Positions 36,458-49,532 of a DNA stretch of 64,000 nucleotides are shown in pieces. Each line of letters begins with the position of its first letter. The stretch's first letter is position 1. The DNA is from Georgenia subflava. Lineage in GTDB: Bacteria; Actinomycetota; Actinomycetes; Actinomycetales; Actinomycetaceae. The position numbers and the translations under genes are program-made. A model generated the notes under the pieces. It worked only from the letters and a program-made list of their open reading frames with translations, did no database searches and had not been told where the DNA came from. The stretch lies in the NCBI RefSeq assembly GCF_009193155.1, contig NZ_VUKD01000005.1, positions 62,001 to 126,000 on the forward strand, read 5' to 3'.

Positions 36458-37264
36458 TCAGCGGCAGCGGGCGTGGAGTGCCCGAAGCGCGTCGGCCACC
36501 TGGTCCGGTGCCTCGAGGGCGCTCATGTGACCAGACCGCGGTACGACGACGACCTCGACGTCGGAAAGCGCCTCGGCCATCGCGTTGAGGGCGGACTGCG
36601 GGCTCATGCCGTCCTCGGCGCCGCGCAGCACCAGAGCAGGCACGTCGAGGTCCTCGAGCGCGGCGGTACGGTCCGGCCGGACGGCCATGGCGCGCTGCGC
36701 CCAGGCGATGCCGACCGGCGGCGCCTCGCCGAGGAGGGCGCGCATGCGCTCGACCAGCTCGGGCCGCTGGGCGTGGGTCGTCTCGCCGAGAACCTGGTCG
36801 ACCATCGGTGCGACCGCCTCAGAACCGGCGTCCCCCGCAGCCGCCTCGGCGACGCGAAGCCGGTTGGCGCGTGCGGCGTCGTCGTCTGCCGATGCCTTCG
36901 TGTCGAGCAGACCGATCCCAGCCAGCAGGCTGCGGTGGCGCTCGGCGAGCGCTAGCGCGGCGTAGCCGCCCATCGACAGACCTGCGACGACCGCCCGCTC
37001 CACCCCCGTCGAGCGGAGGGAGTCGACAACCGCTGCGGCGTAGGTCTCGAGCGCCGGTTCCGTCGGCCGCCCGAGCCGCTCGGCGACCGCCAGGGGCGTC
37101 GGTGATCCACCGAAGCCGGGGGCGTCGAGCGTGATGACGTCAAGCTCCGGGAGAAGAGCGACGACCTCGTCCCACATCCTCGAGTCCAGGGGGAACGCGT
37201 GCAGGAGCACCAGGGGCAGCCCGCCGGGCTCGCCGTGACGGGTCAGGGACAGAACTGGGGTCAT
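36458..37264 (-). CDS. Alpha/beta-hydrolase
   Basis: 268 residues. Alpha/beta-hydrolase fold: oxyanion region LLHAFPLDSRMWDEV, strand 5 GFGGSPTPL, nucleophile elbow VVAGLSMGGYAALAL with Ser at GLSMGG, acid region VLRGAEDGMSPQSA, and catalytic His in VVVPRSGHMSALEAPDQV. It is similar to 3-oxoadipate enol-lactonase-type and esterase members; the substrate is not predictable. The ATG at 37264 has CATGCT six bases upstream and no clear ribosome-binding site. It follows a 103-residue gene on the same strand by 73 bp. Confidence 0.88.
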   Translation of the reverse strand: MTPVLSLTRHGEPGGLPLVLLHAFPLDSRMWDEVVALLPELDVITLDAPGFGGSPTPLAVAERLGRPTEPALETYAAAVVDSLRSTGVERAVVAGLSMGGYAALALAERHRSLLAGIGLLDTKASADDDAARANRLRVAEAAAGDAGSEAVAPMVDQVLGETTHAQRPELVERMRALLGEAPPVGIAWAQRAMAVRPDRTAALEDLDVPALVLRGAEDGMSPQSALNAMAEALSDVEVVVVPRSGHMSALEAPDQVADALRALHARCR

Positions 37265-37337
37265 GCGCCGAGCATGGCACGCGACGGCGGCAGCGTCACC
37301 ACATCAGACGATCACGGCCCCAGCGGGGTTCGCGGCT

Positions 37338-37649
37338 TCAGCGGGTGGGACGACGCCGGTCCCGAGCGCGCCAGCACGCGCTGTGCCAGTGCCGCCGGTC
37401 GTCCACGGCCGCCTGCGCGCCGAGCAGGTGCTCGGCCGGCCAGGCCACCACATGGGCCGTGCCCGGGGCGATGAGCTGGTCGCAGCCGGGGCATCGGTAC
37501 GACTTCTCGGACCCGCGCACCTGCCGGACGGTATAGCTCTCGCCGTCGCTGCCGGTCTCGGTGCGCGCCATCCCCCGCAGGCGCTCCGGATCCAGCGGCA
37601 CGTGCCCGTCGCTGTAGGGACGGCGGCGGGAGCGGCGGGAGGACGGCAT
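37338..37649 (-). CDS. Small zinc-finger-like conserved protein, function unknown
   Basis: 103 residues. Basic N-terminus SRRSRRRPYSDGHVPLD, then GESYTVRQVRGSEKSYRCPGCDQLIAPGTAHVVAWP and a C-terminal HWHSACWRARDRR. The CPGC pair plus HWH and the last Cys could form a treble-clef-like zinc site. Similar small proteins are widespread in actinobacteria, sometimes labelled ATP/GTP-binding without evidence. The ATG at 37649 is preferred because a GACAAT hexamer lies six bases before it and the conserved part begins here. Upstream lies a repeat-rich spacer. Confidence 0.8.
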   Translation of the reverse strand: MPSSRRSRRRPYSDGHVPLDPERLRGMARTETGSDGESYTVRQVRGSEKSYRCPGCDQLIAPGTAHVVAWPAEHLLGAQAAVDDRRHWHSACWRARDRRRPTR

Positions 37650-37682
37650 GTCCCCATTGTCGCCGAGCCGGCCCGCCACAGT

Positions 37683-37800
37683 AGGACCGGTCGATCGGCT
37701 GGGCTGGTCGATCGACACGACCGGTCGATCGACAGGACCGGTCGGATCGGGAGGACCGCACGATCCGCAGGACCGGCCGGTCGGGAGGGCCGCACGATCC
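37683..37800. repeat. Cluster of ACCGGTCGATC-type repeats downstream of the nagA-bgl operon
   Basis: Repeated ACCGGTCGATC or close variants begin near 37686, 37719 and 37736, with a further ACCGGCCGGTCGG at 37771. They are interspersed with CGATCGAC palindromes and a duplicated CCGCACGATCCGCAGGA (about 45 bp apart). Non-coding. The core is shared with the palindrome upstream of nagA. Confidence 0.65.
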
Positions 37801-37863
37801 GCAGGAACCTGCCACGACGTCCGCGGAACTGGCTCGCGGTCCGCCGTCGCAGCATCGGAGCGG

Positions 37864-39273
37864 TCAGGCGTCGGGAAGCTGTCCGGTGCGCACGAGCTCG
37901 GCGTACCACCGGGCGGAGCTCTTGGGCGTGCGCTGCTGGGTGTCGTAGTCGACCCGGATGATGCCGAACCGCTTGGCGTACCCGTAGGCCCACTCGAAGT
38001 TGTCCAGGAGGGACCACACGAAGTAGCCGCGCACGTCGGCGCCGTCCTCCATCGCCCGGGCGACGGCGCCGAGGTGCGCGCGGAGGTAGTCCACCCGACT
38101 CGGGTCGTCGACCTCGCCGTCGGGGCCGACCTCGTCCTCGAAGGCCGCACCGTTCTCGGTCACCATCAGCGGCAGCCCGTCGTAGGCGTTGTCGAGGGCG
38201 GTGAGCAGCTCGTAGAGGCCCTCGGGCTCGATGTTCCACCCCATCGCCGTGAGCGGGCCGGCGGGGTCGAGGAACTCGACGTCGTCCAGCGCCACCCACG
38301 GGCTCGCCGCCCCGGCCCCGTGCCCGCCGGACCCGCCACCCGTCTCGCCCGCTCGGCGGTGGCGCACGTAGTTGGTCGAGTAGTAGTTCACGCCGAGGAT
38401 GTCGACGCGCTGGCGGATCAGACCGAGGTCGCCGGGCAGCACGAACGACCAGTCGGTGATCCGCGCGGTGAGCTCGCGCAGCTCGACCGGGTAGGACCCG
38501 TCGAGCAGCGGACCGAGGAAGACGTGGTTGCCCACCAGGTTCACGCGGTGGGCGGCCTCCAGGTCGGCCGAGCTCTCCGGGTCCGCCGGCCGGGTCACGT
38601 GCAGGTTCAGGGTGATCGAGACATTCGTCTCCTCGCCGAGCTCGGCGCGGATCGCCGCCCCGGCCAGGCCGTGCGCGAGGTTGAGGTGGTGGGCCGCCGT
38701 CAGCGCGGCGGCGGGGTCGCTCCGGCCTGGTGCATGCACACCCGAGGCGTACCCCAGGTAGGCCGTGCACCACGGCTCGTTCAGCGTCGTCCAGACCTCT
38801 ACCCGGTCTCCGAGCGCGCGGGCCATCGCACGGGCGTAGTCCGCGAAGGCGTAGGCCGTGTCCCGGTTCGTCCAGCCGCCGGCGTCCTCGAGCTCCTGGG
38901 GCAGGTCCCAGTGGTACAGCGTGACGACCGGGTTGATGCCCTCCGCGATCAGGGCGTCGAGCAGCTCGCGGTAGAAGGCGACGCCCTCCGCGTTGAGCTC
39001 GCCCGTCCCGCCGGGCTGGACCCGCGGCCACGAGATCGACAGCCGGTAGCTGTCCAGGCCGAGCTCGACCATGAGCGCGACGTCCTCGCGCCACCGGTGG
39101 TAGTGGTCCGCGGCGACGTCGCCGGTGTGCCCCTCGAAGGTCCGGCCCGGCGTCCGGGAGAACGTGTCCCAGATCGACGGCCCGCGCCCGCCCTCCGTGG
39201 CGGCTCCCTCGATCTGGTACGCCGCGGTGGCGGCGCCCCACACGAAGGACTCGGGAAAGGTTCGCGGGCTCAC
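37864..39273 (-). CDS. GH1 beta-glucosidase / 6-phospho-beta-glucosidase family
   Basis: 469 residues. Retaining glycoside hydrolase family 1: N-terminal [19 protein letters not shown], acid/base Glu in [19 protein letters not shown], nucleophile Glu in [14 protein letters not shown], and [18 protein letters not shown] near the C-terminus, which favours a true beta-glucosidase over the phospho-form. A Gly/His-rich insert lies near residue 310 ([14 protein letters not shown]). No signal peptide, so it hydrolyses imported disaccharides in the cytoplasm. The GTG at 39273 overlaps the nagA stop (GTGA) with GGAGGT six bases upstream, so the two are one operon for beta-glucoside and amino-sugar use. 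Confidence 0.94.
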   Translation of the reverse strand: MSPRTFPESFVWGAATAAYQIEGAATEGGRGPSIWDTFSRTPGRTFEGHTGDVAADHYHRWREDVALMVELGLDSYRLSISWPRVQPGGTGELNAEGVAFYRELLDALIAEGINPVVTLYHWDLPQELEDAGGWTNRDTAYAFADYARAMARALGDRVEVWTTLNEPWCTAYLGYASGVHAPGRSDPAAALTAAHHLNLAHGLAGAAIRAELGEETNVSITLNLHVTRPADPESSADLEAAHRVNLVGNHVFLGPLLDGSYPVELRELTARITDWSFVLPGDLGLIRQRVDILGVNYYSTNYVRHRRAGETGGGSGGHGAGAASPWVALDDVEFLDPAGPLTAMGWNIEPEGLYELLTALDNAYDGLPLMVTENGAAFEDEVGPDGEVDDPSRVDYLRAHLGAVARAMEDGADVRGYFVWSLLDNFEWAYGYAKRFGIIRVDYDTQQRTPKSSARWYAELVRTGQLPDA

Positions 39274-40502
39274 CGGGTGACCTCCTGGCCGTGGCGGACG
39301 ACGTGGACGGGGTGCAGCGCGGCATCGGTGACGACGACGTCCGCGCGGCCGCCGGCGACCAGGGCGCCGGCCTCGGCGGCGCCGAGCACGGCGGCTGGGC
39401 CCGCCGAGGCCATGTAGACCGCGTCGACCAGCGGGACACCGCCGGCGACGGTCGTGCGAACGACGTCGAGGAGGTGCGCCGTCCCGCCGGCGATCGAGTC
39501 GCCGTAGGTGAGCCGGGCGACGCCGTCGGCCACCGTGACCTCCTGGGGCCCGAGGCGGTAGGAGCCGTCGGGCATCCCGGCGGCGGCCATGGCGTCGGTG
39601 ACGAGCACGGCGTTCTCCCGCCCGACCAGCTCGTACACCTCACGCACGGTCGCCGGGTCGAGGTGGGTGCCGTCCCCGATGAGCTCGACGACGACGTCCC
39701 CGCGGCGGGCGGCTGCGAGGCACTCGCCGATGGGTCCCGGGTCGCGGTGGTGCCAGGGGTGCATGCCGTTGAACAGATGCGTCACCGTCGGGCGCGCCGA
39801 GCGGGCACCGACGGCCTCCGCGAGCTGCGCGCGCGACTCCGCCAGCGCTTGGCGGGTCTCGGCGGGACCGGCGTCGGTGTGGCCCCACGACGGCAGCGCG
39901 CCGCCGGCCACGAGCCGCGCGGCGACTCCGTCGTCACCGACGCTGCCGGGCAGCTCGGGCGCCAGCGTCATGGTGGCGACGTGCCCCCGCCCGAGCTCGA
40001 GGAGCGCGTCGGTCAGCGCCGGGTCCGGGTCGAGGATGTGCTCCGGGTCCTGCGCGCCGCAGCGCACGACGGACAGGAACGGCCCCTCGAGGTGGATCCC
40101 GGCGATCTCCCCCGCGTCGGCGAGGTCGGCGAGGATCCGCACGCCCGCGCGCAGCGCCGCGGGCGGGGCGGCGACCAGGGAGGCGACCAGCGAGGTGGTC
40201 CCGTGGCGGCGGTGCTCGTCGACCGCGTGCTGCGCCGCCGCGGCGTCCTCGGCGTCGGGGAAGGACGCGCCGCCGCCGCCGTGGCAGTGCAGGTCGACCA
40301 GGCCGGGGAGGACGTAGCGCCCGTCGTCGGGCCGCGGCGTGCGCGCGACGACGTCGCCGTGCCCGGCCGCGGCCGCGTCCGACGCCGTCCCGACCCAGTC
40401 GATGGTCGCGCCGTCGAGCACCACCACGCCGTCCTCGATCACCGTCTCCGGCGTGACGACCCGTCCGCGAAGCGCCTGTGCCTGCCCAGTCATGGCCTCC
40501 AT
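39270..40502 (-). CDS. nagA: N-acetylglucosamine-6-phosphate deacetylase
   Basis: 410 residues, amidohydrolase. Deacetylates GlcNAc-6-phosphate in amino-sugar and chitin catabolism. Metal ligand region [67 protein letters not shown], and the catalytic Asp in [15 protein letters not shown]. The start at 40502 is chosen because AGGG lies at a usable distance; ATG at 40493 is in frame, but its GGAGG is only two bases away. It heads the nagA-bgl operon. A palindromic operator candidate lies about 95 bp upstream. Confidence 0.93.
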   Translation of the reverse strand: MEAMTGQAQALRGRVVTPETVIEDGVVVLDGATIDWVGTASDAAAAGHGDVVARTPRPDDGRYVLPGLVDLHCHGGGGASFPDAEDAAAAQHAVDEHRRHGTTSLVASLVAAPPAALRAGVRILADLADAGEIAGIHLEGPFLSVVRCGAQDPEHILDPDPALTDALLELGRGHVATMTLAPELPGSVGDDGVAARLVAGGALPSWGHTDAGPAETRQALAESRAQLAEAVGARSARPTVTHLFNGMHPWHHRDPGPIGECLAAARRGDVVVELIGDGTHLDPATVREVYELVGRENAVLVTDAMAAAGMPDGSYRLGPQEVTVADGVARLTYGDSIAGGTAHLLDVVRTTVAGGVPLVDAVYMASAGPAAVLGAAEAGALVAGGRADVVVTDAALHPVHVVRHGQEVTR

Positions 40503-40595
40503 CCAACACCCTGCGACGGCATCGGGCCGAAACCTGTCCCGGCGGGCCGGGCAGCGGCTCCCGACCGCGTGGCGTTCACGGACGACGGCGGGGAT

Positions 40596-40642
40596 CGCCG
40601 TCGACCGGTCGACGGCGGAGCTCACCTCCTGACCGGTCGACC
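40596..40642. promoter_or_regulatory. Candidate operator pair upstream of nagA
   Basis: A 22 bp perfect palindrome at 40596-40617 is centred on TCGACCGGTCGA. A second GACCGGTCGACC follows at 40631-40642, centre-to-centre 28 bp. Both are 90-150 bp upstream of the nagA start, a natural place for a sugar-responsive repressor. They do not match the DasR consensus. Confidence 0.45.
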
Positions 40643-40667
40643 TTGCTACCGACCGGCCAGCGGGAAG

Positions 40668-40694
40668 GGTTCGTACCGAATGCCGGTACGAACC
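40668..40694 (-). terminator. Terminator of nucS
   Basis: Perfect 10 bp inverted repeat GGTTCGTACC / GGTACGAACC with a 7-base loop, 28 bp past the nucS stop on the minus strand. Confidence 0.6.
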
Positions 40695-40721
40695 GTTCGG
40701 TCAGAATGAGCGGGAGTCCAC

Positions 40722-41417
40722 TCAGAACAGTCGGGAGTCCACGTCGTCGAGCCCGCGCATGGCGTCGTAGTCGAGCACCACGCAGCGGATGCCCCGGTCC
40801 GTGGCCAGCACCCGGGCCTGCGGCTTGATCTCCTGCGCGGCGAATACGCCCTGCACCGGCGCGAGCAGCGGGTCACGGTTCAGGAGCTCGAGGTACCGGG
40901 TCAGCTGCTCGACGCCGTCGATGTCGCCGCGGCGCTTGATCTCCACGGCCACCGAGGTGCCGGCCGGCCCCTTGGCCATGATGTCGACCGGGCCGATCGC
41001 GGTGGGGTACTCGCGGCGGACGAGCTGGTGCCCCGGGCCGAGCAGGTCGATCTGCTCGGCGAGCAGCTTCTGCAGGTGTGCCTCGACGCCGTCCTTGACG
41101 AGCCCGGGGTCGACGCCGAGCTCCACGGAGTTGTCGGCGAGAACGTCGTGCACGCGCACCACGAGCCGGTCGTCGGTCTTGGCGTTCTGGACGGTCCAGA
41201 CCTCACGGACACCGGCGTCCGCGTCGGCCCCCTCCGGCTCGGCCACGACGAGCCGGCAGGGCGGGCTCATCCAGTTCAGCGGCTTGTAGGACCCGCCGTC
41301 CGAGTGCACGAGCACGGAGCCGTCGGCCTTGACCATCAGCAGCCGTGTGGCGAGCGGCAGGTGCGCGTCCAGGCGGCCGGAGTAGTCGACGGAGCAGGTG
41401 GCGATGACGACACGCAC
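40722..41417 (-). CDS. nucS: Mismatch-specific endonuclease NucS (EndoMS)
   Basis: 231 residues. NucS/EndoMS cuts both strands at mismatches and provides non-canonical mismatch repair in actinobacteria lacking MutS/MutL. The N-terminal DNA-binding domain begins [20 protein letters not shown]. The RecB-like nuclease core has GPVDIMAKG and [22 protein letters not shown] with catalytic Asp, Glu and Lys. The C-terminal tail ends DSRLF, fitting a beta-clamp-binding end. The GTG at 41417 is the family start. It lies downstream of the ATP synthase operon and DUF2550 gene, the same order as in mycobacteria. Confidence 0.95.
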   Translation of the reverse strand: MRVVIATCSVDYSGRLDAHLPLATRLLMVKADGSVLVHSDGGSYKPLNWMSPPCRLVVAEPEGADADAGVREVWTVQNAKTDDRLVVRVHDVLADNSVELGVDPGLVKDGVEAHLQKLLAEQIDLLGPGHQLVRREYPTAIGPVDIMAKGPAGTSVAVEIKRRGDIDGVEQLTRYLELLNRDPLLAPVQGVFAAQEIKPQARVLATDRGIRCVVLDYDAMRGLDDVDSRLF

Positions 41418-41460
41418 GGGACAGGGTCATCCTCTCGATCGGGTCGGGGACGCTCATCCC

Positions 41461-41565
41461 CTGGTCTGCGACGGCGGCTGGCGGCCGTCGCCTGTCAGCC
41501 TCACCCCGCCGTCACATCGACTGGTCTGCAACGGCGGACTCGCCGTTTGCTCTGTCAGCCCCACC
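41461..41565 (-). terminator. Tandemly duplicated stop-plus-terminator unit after DUF2550
   Basis: Two 45 bp blocks exactly 60 bp apart (41461-41505 and 41521-41565), both starting CTGGTCTGC and both containing CTGTCAGCC. On the minus strand GGCTGACAG of the second block holds the DUF2550 stop. Each has its own hairpin: GCGACGGC/GCCGTCGC in the first and AACGGCG/CGCCGTT in the second. The arms differ but stay complementary, so pairing appears preserved. Confidence 0.7.
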
Positions 41566-41971
41566 TGCGCGGGTCGCGCGGCGGAGCCGCCTCCAGCCAG
41601 CTCACCAGGCCGGAGTAGGCGGTGGCCACCATGGCGAGCTCGAACTCCTCACCGCGGTGGCGGCACCTGGCCTCGACGACCTGGTCGGCGCTCCCGCGTC
41701 GCACCCGGTCGACGATCACCAGGTCCTGCTGGACGAAGCTGCGGCTGGGCCGCATCCGCAGCGAGACGAGCCGGTACCAGTCGATGCGACCGACACCGTA
41801 GACCGCGAGCCCGCTCGTCCAGTCACGCTGCCCGGCCGGCCGACGCGCGCACTCGAAGGAACCGATCCGACGGCCCAGCCGCCGCACCCGTACCGCGAAC
41901 AGCACGAGCCCGACGACCAGGACGAGCACGAGGGCGGACGCCGCTACCCAGCCGGCACCCGCCCCCGTCAA
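41555..41971 (-). CDS. DUF2550 family membrane-anchored protein
   Basis: 138 residues. One N-terminal membrane segment (VAASALVLVLVVGLVLFAV), then a cytoplasmic domain with RDWTSGLAVYGVGRIDWYRLVSLRMRPSRSFVQQDLVIVDR and a conserved end ELAMVATAYSGLVSWLEAAPP. It belongs to the DUF2550 family that follows atpC in actinobacteria; function unknown. The start is a TTG at 41971, nine bases after the atpC stop, with AGGGA just upstream. Likely co-transcribed with the atp operon. The stop lies inside the duplicated terminator unit. Confidence 0.85.
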   Translation of the reverse strand: MTGAGAGWVAASALVLVLVVGLVLFAVRVRRLGRRIGSFECARRPAGQRDWTSGLAVYGVGRIDWYRLVSLRMRPSRSFVQQDLVIVDRVRRGSADQVVEARCRHRGEEFELAMVATAYSGLVSWLEAAPPRDPRRWG

Positions 41972-41980
41972 ACGACGTCC

Positions 41981-42253
41981 CTAGTTCGAGCCGGGACGGC
42001 GCGTACCGGCGCTGTCGACGACGATCGTGACGGCGTCCTCGTCCACGGACACGAAGCCCTCGGCCACGTCGAGCTCGACCACGGAACCGGACTCGGGGGT
42101 CACGCGTACCGTGCCCGGCCGCAGCACCGCGAGGAGCGGCTGGTGCCCCGTCATGATCCCCAGGTCGCCGTTCGCGGCGGGGACGACGACGCTCGTCGCG
42201 TCCCCGCGCCACAGCTGGGCGGTCGTCGAGACCACGTCCACTGTCATCGCCAT
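41981..42253 (-). CDS. atpC: ATP synthase epsilon subunit (short form)
   Basis: 90 residues. Central-stalk subunit of F1. Only the N-terminal beta-sandwich is present (VDVVSTTAQLWRGDATSVVVP, GDLGIMTGHQPLLAVL, VAEGFVSVDEDAVTIVV). The C-terminal helical hairpin that inhibits ATP hydrolysis in longer homologues (about 120-140 residues) is missing, as in some other actinobacteria. The ATG at 42253 follows a GGAGGAG ribosome-binding site. Last subunit gene of the operon, 28 bp after atpD. Confidence 0.95.
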   Translation of the reverse strand: MAMTVDVVSTTAQLWRGDATSVVVPAANGDLGIMTGHQPLLAVLRPGTVRVTPESGSVVELDVAEGFVSVDEDAVTIVVDSAGTRRPGSN

Positions 42254-42281
42254 GTGGTGCTCCTCCTGCTCAGCAGCCGGC

Positions 42282-44689
<2,408 letters not shown>

Positions 44690-44691
44690 GC

Positions 44692-46332
<1,641 letters not shown>

Positions 46333-46405
46333 CTGCTCTTCCTTCGTTTCGAATGACCGCTGGTGCGCGGTCGCCTCGTTCATGTCGTTTCGTAATGGGT
46401 GGCGC

Positions 46406-47221
46406 TCAGCCCGCGAGCCGGCGCCTGGCCTCGGCCAGGCGGGAGGCCAGCGTGGCGTCGATGACGTCGTCACCGATCTGCACGCGCATGCCGCCGACCA
46501 CGTCGGGGTCGATCCCCACGTGCACGCGGACGGAGCGGCCGTACTGGCGCTCGAGGATGCCGGTGAGCCGCTCGACCTGCGCGCCCGTGAGCGGGACGGC
46601 GGAGGTGACCGAGGCGACCAGGTGCGCGCGCCGCTCGGCGGCCTGCTCACCGATGGACCGCAGGACCGCGGGGACCGGTCGTCCGCGCGGGCTCGATGCG
46701 GCCCGGACCGCGAGGACCGTGGTCTCCGGACCGACCTTGCCGGACAGGACCGACTCCATGAGTCGGCCGCGGTGCGCGGCGGGGACGTCCTTGTCGGCCA
46801 GCGCGAGCCGGAGCTCGCGCTCGTCGACCAGGGTGCGTCCCAGCCGGTAGGTCTCGTCCTCGACGTCCTCGAGCCGGCCCGCCTGCTCGGCCGCGGCCAG
46901 CACGGAGTCGACCGCGAGTGCCTCGAAGGCGTCCACCAGGTCCGCCGGCTCCGACCAGCGCTCACGCACCAGCCCGGAGGCGAGGTCCAGGAGCTCTGGG
47001 TCGACCTTGCCGCCGAGCACCGCCTGGGCGACGCGGGCCTTGTCCGAGCCGTCACGGGACGGCTCGGTCAGCGCACGCCGCAGCGCCACGGAGGAGTCGA
47101 GGGTGTCCACGACGCCGAAGAGCTGCTGGCCGAGGCCGAGGGCACGCTGCCCCACCTCGCGCAGGACCGGCTCCCACCGCTCCCGCGCCAGGTCGAGGGC
47201 CGCCTGGCTGCTCGCCCGCAT
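46406..47221 (-). CDS. atpH: ATP synthase delta subunit
   Basis: 271 residues. Peripheral-stalk subunit linking F1 to Fo. It is longer than the E. coli protein (177) but without the fused b-like part seen in mycobacteria (446). The C-terminal OSCP signature region is clear: [52 protein letters not shown]. The ATG at 47221 overlaps the atpF stop as TGATG, with GGGAGG upstream. Confidence 0.95.
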   Translation of the reverse strand: MRASSQAALDLARERWEPVLREVGQRALGLGQQLFGVVDTLDSSVALRRALTEPSRDGSDKARVAQAVLGGKVDPELLDLASGLVRERWSEPADLVDAFEALAVDSVLAAAEQAGRLEDVEDETYRLGRTLVDERELRLALADKDVPAAHRGRLMESVLSGKVGPETTVLAVRAASSPRGRPVPAVLRSIGEQAAERRAHLVASVTSAVPLTGAQVERLTGILERQYGRSVRVHVGIDPDVVGGMRVQIGDDVIDATLASRLAEARRRLAG

Positions 47222-47786
47222 CACGCCTCCCGGTTCGCCGTGGCGCTCTGCTCGGCCGTCTCGGCCTCGAGCTCGTCGAGGAAGCGGTCGATGACGCGCG
47301 ACTGGAGGGCGTGGTCGTTGACCGACTCACCCACGATGCGGGACGCGAGCTCGGTGGCGAGCATCCCGACGTCGGTGCGCAGCGAGATCTGCGCGGCCTG
47401 ACGGTCCGCCTCCACCTGACGGGCGGCGCCCTCGGTGACGCGGTCGGCCTCGGTCTGGGCCTTGGCCCGCGCCTCGGTGACGATGGCCTTGCCCTCGTCC
47501 TGTGCCTTCTCGCGGATCTCGGCCGCCTCGCGCCGGGCCTGGCCCAGCTCCTCGGCGATCCGCTCCTCCGCCGCTGCCGCGGCCTGTTCGGCCTTCTCGG
47601 CGTGCTGGAGACCGGACTCGATCTTCTCGGCGCGCTCGTCCAGCGCGGCGGTCAGCCGCGGCACCGCGTACTTCACCAGGAAGAACGCGATGACTGCGAT
47701 GCACACCGCCGACCAGATGATGTCGTAGGTGGCGGGGAGGAGGACGTGTCCGTCCACCTCCGCGCGCACCAGGGCCGCGGGCTGCA

Positions 47787-47787
<1 letters not shown>
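47221..47787 (-). CDS. atpF: ATP synthase b subunit
   Basis: 188 residues. One N-terminal membrane helix (IIWSAVCIAVIAFFLVKYAVPRL) and a long charged coiled coil (ERAEKIESGLQHAEKAEQAAAAAEERIAEEL) forming the stator stalk. Its start shares one base with the atpE stop (TGATG), and its stop shares one base with atpH, so the three genes are tightly coupled. Confidence 0.96.
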
Positions 47788-48056
<269 letters not shown>

Positions 48057-48096
48057 TCACGCCGGTCTTGCCCTCGGGCACCGACGAGCGGTGGTG

Positions 48097-48915
48097 CTAG
48101 TGGGACTCGACGGACAGGTTGATGTACACCGCGGTGAGCAGGGTGAAGATGTACGCCTGCAGCGCCGCGATGAAGATCTCGAACAGGGTGAAGGCGAAGC
48201 CGGCCGCGAGGGTGCCCACGCCGAACGGGGTCATCGCACCGGACGCCTCGAAGAAGAGGTAGTGCGTGGCACCGAAGCAGAGCACGAGCAGCAGGTGCCC
48301 GGACAGCATGTTGGCCAGGAGTCGGATGGTGAGCGTGGCCGGGCGCAGGATGAACGTCGAGAGGAACTCGATCGGCGCCAGGATGATGTAGATCGGCCAC
48401 GGGACCCCGGGCGGGAACAGCTGCGACTTCAGGAACTTGCCGCCGCCGTGGTGCGCCTTGACGCCCGCGTAGATGAACGCGACATAGGCGATCAGCGCCA
48501 TGAGCAGCGGGAAGCCGATGACCGAGCTGCCGGCGATGTTCAGGAACGGGATCACGCCCGTGATGTTCATGAACAGGACGCCGAAGAAGATGACGCAGAG
48601 CAGGGGCGTGTACTTCCGGCCCAGGTCCTTGCCCAGCACCTCCTCGGCCACGTTCCCGCGGACGAACCCGAGAGCGAGCTCGCCGACCGACTGGGCCCGG
48701 CCGGGCACCAGCTTCGTGTTGCGGGCCGCCAGCCAGAACAGCACGACGAGCAGCACGGTGGCGATGACCCGGACCAGCGAGATCCGGTTGAACTCGAAGA
48801 GGGTCCCGTCGCCGAAGATGGCCGGCGGGAAGAAGTCCGCCAGCGAGGGCGGGTGGAACCCGCTCTCACCCTCAGCAGCGGCAAGAACCGGTGCAGAGGC
48901 GGTGAGCGTCGGCAT
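48097..48915 (-). CDS. atpB: ATP synthase a subunit
   Basis: 272 residues. Fo stator subunit forming the proton half-channels. Five to six membrane helices. The essential arginine is in LTIRLLANMLSGHLLL, and the C-terminal helix ends FEIFIAALQAYIFTLLTAVYINLSVESH. The ATG at 48915 is chosen as the best start before FHPPSLADFFPPAIFGDGTLFEF; the ribosome-binding site is poor. The preceding spacer of 137 bp to the AtpI-like gene is free of other ORFs. Confidence 0.96.
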   Translation of the reverse strand: MPTLTASAPVLAAAEGESGFHPPSLADFFPPAIFGDGTLFEFNRISLVRVIATVLLVVLFWLAARNTKLVPGRAQSVGELALGFVRGNVAEEVLGKDLGRKYTPLLCVIFFGVLFMNITGVIPFLNIAGSSVIGFPLLMALIAYVAFIYAGVKAHHGGGKFLKSQLFPPGVPWPIYIILAPIEFLSTFILRPATLTIRLLANMLSGHLLLVLCFGATHYLFFEASGAMTPFGVGTLAAGFAFTLFEIFIAALQAYIFTLLTAVYINLSVESH

Positions 48916-49052
48916 CGTTACGGCAGACAGGACGTCCCCCTGGTGTCTCGATCGGGCATCAGGAGTCCCCCGGGCACGCTCGACGATGGACCTGTGCGCT
49001 GGGAACCCCCACGAGCCTAACGCATTCCGGGCAGTGCTCGTGACCAGCCGAC

Positions 49053-49532
49053 CTACGCCGGACGAATGTCGTCCGGATCGGTCGGCCGCTCCCCCGGTGC
49101 CTGCGCGCCGTGACCGCCGGTCGGCTCCACGGTCGGGATGCGCGCGGTCAGGATCGCGCGGAACTCGATCGCCAGCGAACCCAGGATCGCCAGGGCGAGC
49201 ACGACGAAGAAGACGCCCGGCGAGTAGAAGTCGCGGTCTCGCACGATGAGAAGGACGGCGAAGAGCAGGATCATCTTCACGATCCACCCGCCGACCATCG
49301 CCGCGCTCATCACGTGCACCGGCCGGTCCGCGGTGCGCATCATCGTGATGACCGTGCCGAGCGTGAAGAGGGCCGCGATCGCGGCGCCCATGAGCGCTCC
49401 CCAGACGCCGGGCAGGCCGGCCACGAGATAGCCGACGACGGAGCCCCCGGCCGCCAGGACGGCCACCAGCACGATCAGCTGGCGCAGGATGACCTCGTAC
49501 ATGTTGCGGGTCGCACGGGTGGTCTCGTTCAT
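49053..49532 (-). CDS. AtpI-like Fo assembly membrane protein
   Basis: 159 residues with four predicted membrane helices (LIVLVAVLAAGGSVVGYLVAG, GALMGAAIAALFTLGTVITM, MVGGWIVKMILLFAVLLIV, FFVVLALAILGSLAIEF). Position between wecA and atpB and topology match the actinobacterial AtpI-like protein thought to aid c-ring assembly or Mg2+ uptake. The sequence itself is poorly conserved in this family. The ATG overlaps the wecA stop by four bases (ATGA). The C-terminus is a Pro/Gly-rich tail. Confidence 0.82.
   Translation of the reverse strand: MNETTRATRNMYEVILRQLIVLVAVLAAGGSVVGYLVAGLPGVWGALMGAAIAALFTLGTVITMMRTADRPVHVMSAAMVGGWIVKMILLFAVLLIVRDRDFYSPGVFFVVLALAILGSLAIEFRAILTARIPTVEPTGGHGAQAPGERPTDPDDIRPA

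Noticed and set aside
40596-40617. DasR (dre) operator upstream of nagA
   Set aside because: The palindrome core TCGACCGGTCGA does not fit the dre consensus with its central TCTAGAC; left as an unassigned operator candidate.
41981-42253. atpC as a truncated pseudogene
   Set aside because: The reading frame, ribosome-binding site and beta-sandwich are intact, and short epsilon subunits without the helical end occur in other actinobacteria.
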